Below, one piece after another: positions 49,026 through 53,297 of a stretch of 53,297 nucleotides of DNA. Position 1 is the stretch's first letter, and every line of letters begins with the position of its first letter. This DNA is from Saccharibacillus alkalitolerans (GTDB lineage Bacteria > Bacillota > Bacilli > Paenibacillales > Paenibacillaceae). The DNA is taken from assembly GCF_011090185.1 (NCBI RefSeq), contig NZ_JAAFGS010000015.1, positions 1-53,297 on the forward strand. Direction: 5' to 3'. The notes under the pieces were generated by a model. It ran no database searches, was not told the DNA's origin, and saw nothing but the letters and a program-made list of their open reading frames with translations. The translations under genes and the position numbers were made by a program.

Positions 49026-49507
49026 TTGCTCCCCGTGGAACATAATTAGGCAAAACCCGCGTTTTTTCGACGGAAGGGCCGGAAACGGCTCTTTTTCTTC
49101 CCGGTAAAACGGTTACAATTGAGCAGGGAAACGCATTGACTTTTCGCAAGGCTTCCCCTATAATTTGTCAGTATAAAATTCGCCTCAGCAGCATAAATTC
49201 CAAAATACGGAATATTCACGCTTTGCCTGGATTCGGCATTTGATAGACGCGAACGGTGCGCCGCACGTTGAACGCTACGACTTTATCGTACGGTCTACGC
49301 GCCGGGTATCGACGTTCTTGGAGATATAACGGCTTTGGCTCCGGCTGCCCCGTGACTATATTTCTTAAGCGAGAAGCGGAACATGTCTATTGCTTTAAGG
49401 GCGTGGTCGTTTCTATTTTGCCGTTGCCGTCTTTACAGGGATTTCGTAATTAACCGGATGTGAGAGTGCGAAAATCTACTATTCACATGACAGGAGAATC
49501 GGTACAG
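49026..49507 (+). promoter_or_regulatory. greA upstream region with strong promoter and long leader
   Basis: TTGACT at 49136-49141, a 17-base spacer and a perfect TATAAT at 49159-49164 predict a start near 49171. That leaves a leader of about 335 bases before greA. No open frame with a ribosome binding site is supported in it. AACG-GTGC near 49251 can pair with GCAC-GTT, and TTCC-AAAATAC-GGAA at about 49198 is a small hairpin. I recognise no known riboswitch or structured RNA. Confidence 0.6.
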
Positions 49508-49984
49508 ATGAGCGATAAAGAGGTCATTCTCACCCAGGACGGGCTGAAGAAGCTGGAAGACGAGCTGGAAAACCTGAAATCCGTAAAACGCCGCGAAGTC
49601 GCGGAGCGTATTAAAGTAGCAATCGGCTACGGGGATATCAGCGAGAACTCCGAATACGAAGATGCCAAGAACGAACAAGCCTTCATTGAAGGCCGAATCA
49701 TTACGCTGGAGAAAATGCTGCGCAACGCGCGGATCATCAACGCCGACGAGATCGGCACCGACGTGGTGAGCGTAGGCTCGACCGTACAGGTCAAAGATTT
49801 GGAATTCGGCGACGAAATGGAATACACGATCGTCGGTTCGGCGGAATCCAATCCGCTCGAGAACCGCATTTCCAACGAGAGCCCGGTCGGCATGGCGCTG
49901 ATCGGCAAAGCAAAAGGTTCGACGGTCGACGTGAACGTTCCGGCCGGCGTCCTTCAATACCAAATTCTCGACATCAAAAAATAA
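49508..49984 (+). CDS. greA: Transcription elongation factor GreA
   Basis: Rescues backtracked RNA polymerase by stimulating RNA cleavage. The 158-residue protein has an N-terminal coiled coil with [23 protein letters not shown] near residues 39-59, whose acidic tip reaches the catalytic centre, and an FKBP-like C-terminal domain ([28 protein letters not shown]). ATG 49508 is taken as start; CAGGAG lies 12 bases upstream, and an in-frame ATG at 49487 is possible. A terminator follows. Confidence 0.95.
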   Translation: MSDKEVILTQDGLKKLEDELENLKSVKRREVAERIKVAIGYGDISENSEYEDAKNEQAFIEGRIITLEKMLRNARIINADEIGTDVVSVGSTVQVKDLEFGDEMEYTIVGSAESNPLENRISNESPVGMALIGKAKGSTVDVNVPAGVLQYQILDIKK

Positions 49985-50008
49985 TCGGATGCCTGAAGGC
50001 TTCAGAGC

Positions 50009-50059
50009 TTCCCGCCGCTGTTCCGGATCAACGCCGGAAGGTTGGCGGGAACTTTTTTT
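50009..50059 (+). terminator. Intrinsic terminator after greA
   Basis: TTCCCGCC (50009-50016) pairs with GGCGGGAA (50044-50051), with an inner TTCCGG/CCGGAA helix, followed by seven T. Confidence 0.85.
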
Positions 50060-50154
50060 GTCTTCGTCGGTTCGGAACGGATGACGGAACAACGCAGCGG
50101 CTTTCGCGGTTGACGAACCGGACGATTTGGAACGATAATATAGGTTGACGATAA

Positions 50155-51726
<1,572 letters not shown>

Positions 51727-51767
51727 AAAAAGACGAACGGACAAGAGGTTCTCTCTATAATAAAGAC

Positions 51768-51804
51768 AAAAAGAGAAGGTGCGTACGCACCTTCTCTTTT
51801 TTGT
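51768..51804. terminator. Bidirectional terminator between lysS and the TetR gene
   Basis: AAAAAGAGAAGGTGC (51768-51782) pairs exactly with 51787-51801 over a GTAC loop. T-runs occur on both strands, so it ends lysS and the convergent regulator gene. Confidence 0.88.
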
Positions 51805-51854
51805 TTTCCTCCTCGGTATGCGGGATGGGGGTCGGCAGGCGTCTCGGCGGACGG

Positions 51855-52454
51855 TCAGTTTTCCTTTTTGCAGAGAGAGGCGAGATAATCGTCCAGCATC
51901 TTTTCCATTCGGGAAGGCGGCATGCGGTCAGGGTAGAGCAATCCGTGCAGCGCGATACCGTCGACATAGGTTTGCATCCGCACGGCTTCTTCCTCGACAT
52001 TCAGGTTATCGGAAGCGAATTCGTACTCCACCATGGCTTGAAGGATCCGCGCCATCGCCTGCCTCATCTCTTCGTAAACGCGATCGGCATGATCGCGCAG
52101 CGAAGGCTCCGACATTGATTTGGACGTAAAGGCGAGCCAGACTTCCATTTCCGACCGACTTTCCTCATTTAAGGGTACCATTTCCCGCAGCAGATCCCGG
52201 GCGACTTCAGGCACCGGGCGTTCAAAAGAAAGTTTAAGAATGCGTTGGTTTACCCGTTCCGACACCAGATTCATGGAAAAAGAAAACAGCTCGGCCTGCG
52301 TGGAAAAGTAATGACGCATCGACCCGGGAGAAATGCCGGCTTCCTGAGCGACATTTCGTACCGAGGCGTTTTCGATCCCCGACCGGCGGATGACCCGCCA
52401 GGCGGCTTCGGCGACTTTGATTTTCTGCTGTGCGTGATCAACGATTTTTGGCAT
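51855..52454 (-). CDS. TetR-family transcriptional regulator
   Basis: A 199-residue repressor-type protein. The N-terminal helix-turn-helix (about residues 8-55: VAEAAWRVIRRSGIENASVRNVAQEAGISPGSMRHYF) is typical of the TetR/BetI-like group. The C-terminal ligand domain is not recognisable as to ligand. It is divergent from the 180-residue membrane protein gene 106 bases away, its probable target. The minus-strand ATG at 52454 lies only 6 bases after a TATAAT, so the message may be leaderless. Confidence 0.9.
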   Translation of the reverse strand: MPKIVDHAQQKIKVAEAAWRVIRRSGIENASVRNVAQEAGISPGSMRHYFSTQAELFSFSMNLVSERVNQRILKLSFERPVPEVARDLLREMVPLNEESRSEMEVWLAFTSKSMSEPSLRDHADRVYEEMRQAMARILQAMVEYEFASDNLNVEEEAVRMQTYVDGIALHGLLYPDRMPPSRMEKMLDDYLASLCKKEN

Positions 52455-52460
52455 GCCTAA

Positions 52461-52521
52461 ATTATAACACGCGACTATTTTGTAATCATTGATTTTTTTA
52501 ATACAATTGTGTTAATATAAT
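52461..52521. promoter_or_regulatory. Divergent promoter/operator region of the TetR pair
   Basis: The minus-strand -10 TATAAT is at 52461-52466. A + strand TATAAT occurs at 52516-52521, without a good -35. AATACAATTGTGTT at 52500-52513 is an imperfect palindrome well placed to be the TetR operator. The outer ATTATAACAC (52461-52470) and GTGTTAATATAAT (52509-52521) form a second, wider inverted repeat. Confidence 0.5.
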
Positions 52522-52560
52522 TTCGAAGAAGAACTGCATTGGAGAAAGGAGCGGACCCTA

Positions 52561-53103
52561 ATGATCGGTTGGTTAATCATAGGATGCGAAGTCGGCTTTT
52601 GGGTGCTGGTGGCGGCAGGGTTGGCGGCACGCTATTTGTTGAAACAAAGAAAGCTCGGTGCTCTCCTGCTTCTGCTGACGCCGGTCGTCGACCTGGTGCT
52701 GCTCGCGGCCACCGTGATCGATATTCGCGGCGGAGCGGAAGTGAATTTCATGCATGGGTTGGCGGCCGTATACATTGGAGCGACCGTCGCCTACGGGCAT
52801 CGTATGATCAAATGGGCGGATGAGAGAGCGGCTTACCGATTCGCGGGAGGAGAGCGGCCGAAGAAAGGGCCCAAGAGGGGCCGAGAACATGCGGCTGCAG
52901 AAAGAAAGGGCTGGTATCGGCATTTGCTGGCATGGACGGTGGGCAGCGCGCTTCTGGCAATCATGATTCTGTTGATCAGCGACGCCGACAGGGCAGCACC
53001 GCTAAAGCAGTGGATTGTATATTGGGCTTTGATACTCGGCGTGGATTTCCTTATCAGCTTCAGCTACAGCCTATGGCCTCGAAAAGCAGCTCGCGATTTA
53101 TAA
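52561..53103 (+). CDS. Hypothetical multi-pass membrane protein
   Basis: A 180-residue protein with membrane segments near residues 3-25, 33-52, 62-80, 122-142 and 152-170. A Lys/Arg/Gly-rich cytoplasmic loop lies at about 88-118. Function unknown; no transporter motif is seen. AGAAAGGAG lies about 8 bases before ATG 52561. It is divergent from the TetR gene and probably under its control. Confidence 0.78.
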   Translation: MIGWLIIGCEVGFWVLVAAGLAARYLLKQRKLGALLLLLTPVVDLVLLAATVIDIRGGAEVNFMHGLAAVYIGATVAYGHRMIKWADERAAYRFAGGERPKKGPKRGREHAAAERKGWYRHLLAWTVGSALLAIMILLISDADRAAPLKQWIVYWALILGVDFLISFSYSLWPRKAARDL

Positions 53104-53139
53104 AAGAGCGGCTTGCCAGAGGAAAAGAAGAGGTAAATT

Positions 53140-53169
53140 AAAGAGCAGATTAGGTTCTGCTCTTTTTTT
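53140..53169 (+). terminator. Intrinsic terminator after the membrane protein gene
   Basis: AAAGAGCAGA (53140-53149) pairs with TCTGCTCTTT (53156-53165), followed by TTTT. Confidence 0.85.
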
Positions 53170-53181
53170 GTGAAAAAAAGC

Positions 53182-53210
53182 TTGCATTGATTGTCTTAGC
53201 ATGATATATT
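53182..53210 (+). promoter_or_regulatory. Strong promoter at the right edge, possibly of a stable RNA operon
   Basis: TTGCAT at 53182-53187, a 17-base spacer and TATATT at 53205-53210. No ribosome binding site plus start codon follows in the remaining 87 bases. The style (short AT-rich promoter, long untranslated leader) fits an rRNA operon, but the window ends before any rRNA. Confidence 0.6.
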
Positions 53211-53297
53211 CTAGGAACGGCCTTGAGAGAGCGCCGGTGCGGTTCGAGTGAGTGAGCAGGTCCAAAAGTGATCGAAATAGACGCTTCGCAAGAAGCC

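Overview
The window is a stretch of Bacillales chromosome, GC-rich and most like Paenibacillaceae (Paenibacillus or Saccharibacillus type). This rests on protein sequence, frequent TTG/GTG starts with strong AGGAGG-type ribosome binding sites, sigma-A promoters, and a gene order that follows the Bacillus subtilis origin-proximal run from tmk to lysS almost step by step. Fifty-two protein genes are supported. Nearly all lie on the + strand, as expected on a leading strand near oriC. No transposon, prophage, CRISPR array or tRNA was seen.

Layout. 1-3.1 kb: a small lipoprotein, a membrane protein and an Orn/Lys/Arg decarboxylase-family enzyme. 3.2-9.3 kb: tmk, darA (c-di-AMP receptor), yaaR, holB, ricT, yabA, a tRNA-methyltransferase-like gene and rsmI. 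9.5-12.3 kb: abrB (minus strand), an HD phosphohydrolase in the slot where B. subtilis has metG, and tatD. 12.3-14.6 kb: a c-di-AMP (ydaO-type) riboswitch with terminator, ahead of a YabE-like DUF348/G5/3D cell-wall protein. 14.7-23.1 kb: rnmV, rsmA, veg, ispE, purR, spoVG, glmU, prs, a small minus-strand gene and pth. 23.2-32.9 kb: mfd, a PrsA-like foldase lipoprotein, a flippase, mazG, HU, rqcP and divIC. 33.0-41.3 kb: an S1 protein, a YabT-like kinase, tilS, hpt, ftsH, coaX, hslO and a 50-residue gene. 41.8-51.7 kb: cysK, the folate operon pabB-pabA-pabC-folP-folB-folK, dusB, greA and lysS. 51.8-53.3 kb: a divergent TetR/membrane-protein pair, then a strong promoter running off the end that may serve an rRNA operon or other stable RNA.

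The main biological signal is an absence. At each junction where B. subtilis carries a sporulation gene in this otherwise syntenic run (yabG, sspF, fin, spoVT, yabP/yabQ, spoIIE) the gene is missing and its neighbours are joined by short intergenic DNA. Yet the older regulatory wiring remains: a sigma-H-type promoter ahead of spoVG, a Spo0A-box-like site in the abrB leader, and a YabT-family kinase with a changed catalytic loop. This suggests a lineage that has lost or strongly reduced sporulation while keeping transition-state control. A second theme is c-di-AMP: the DarA receptor and a c-di-AMP riboswitch controlling a wall-remodelling protein lie about 8 kb apart.
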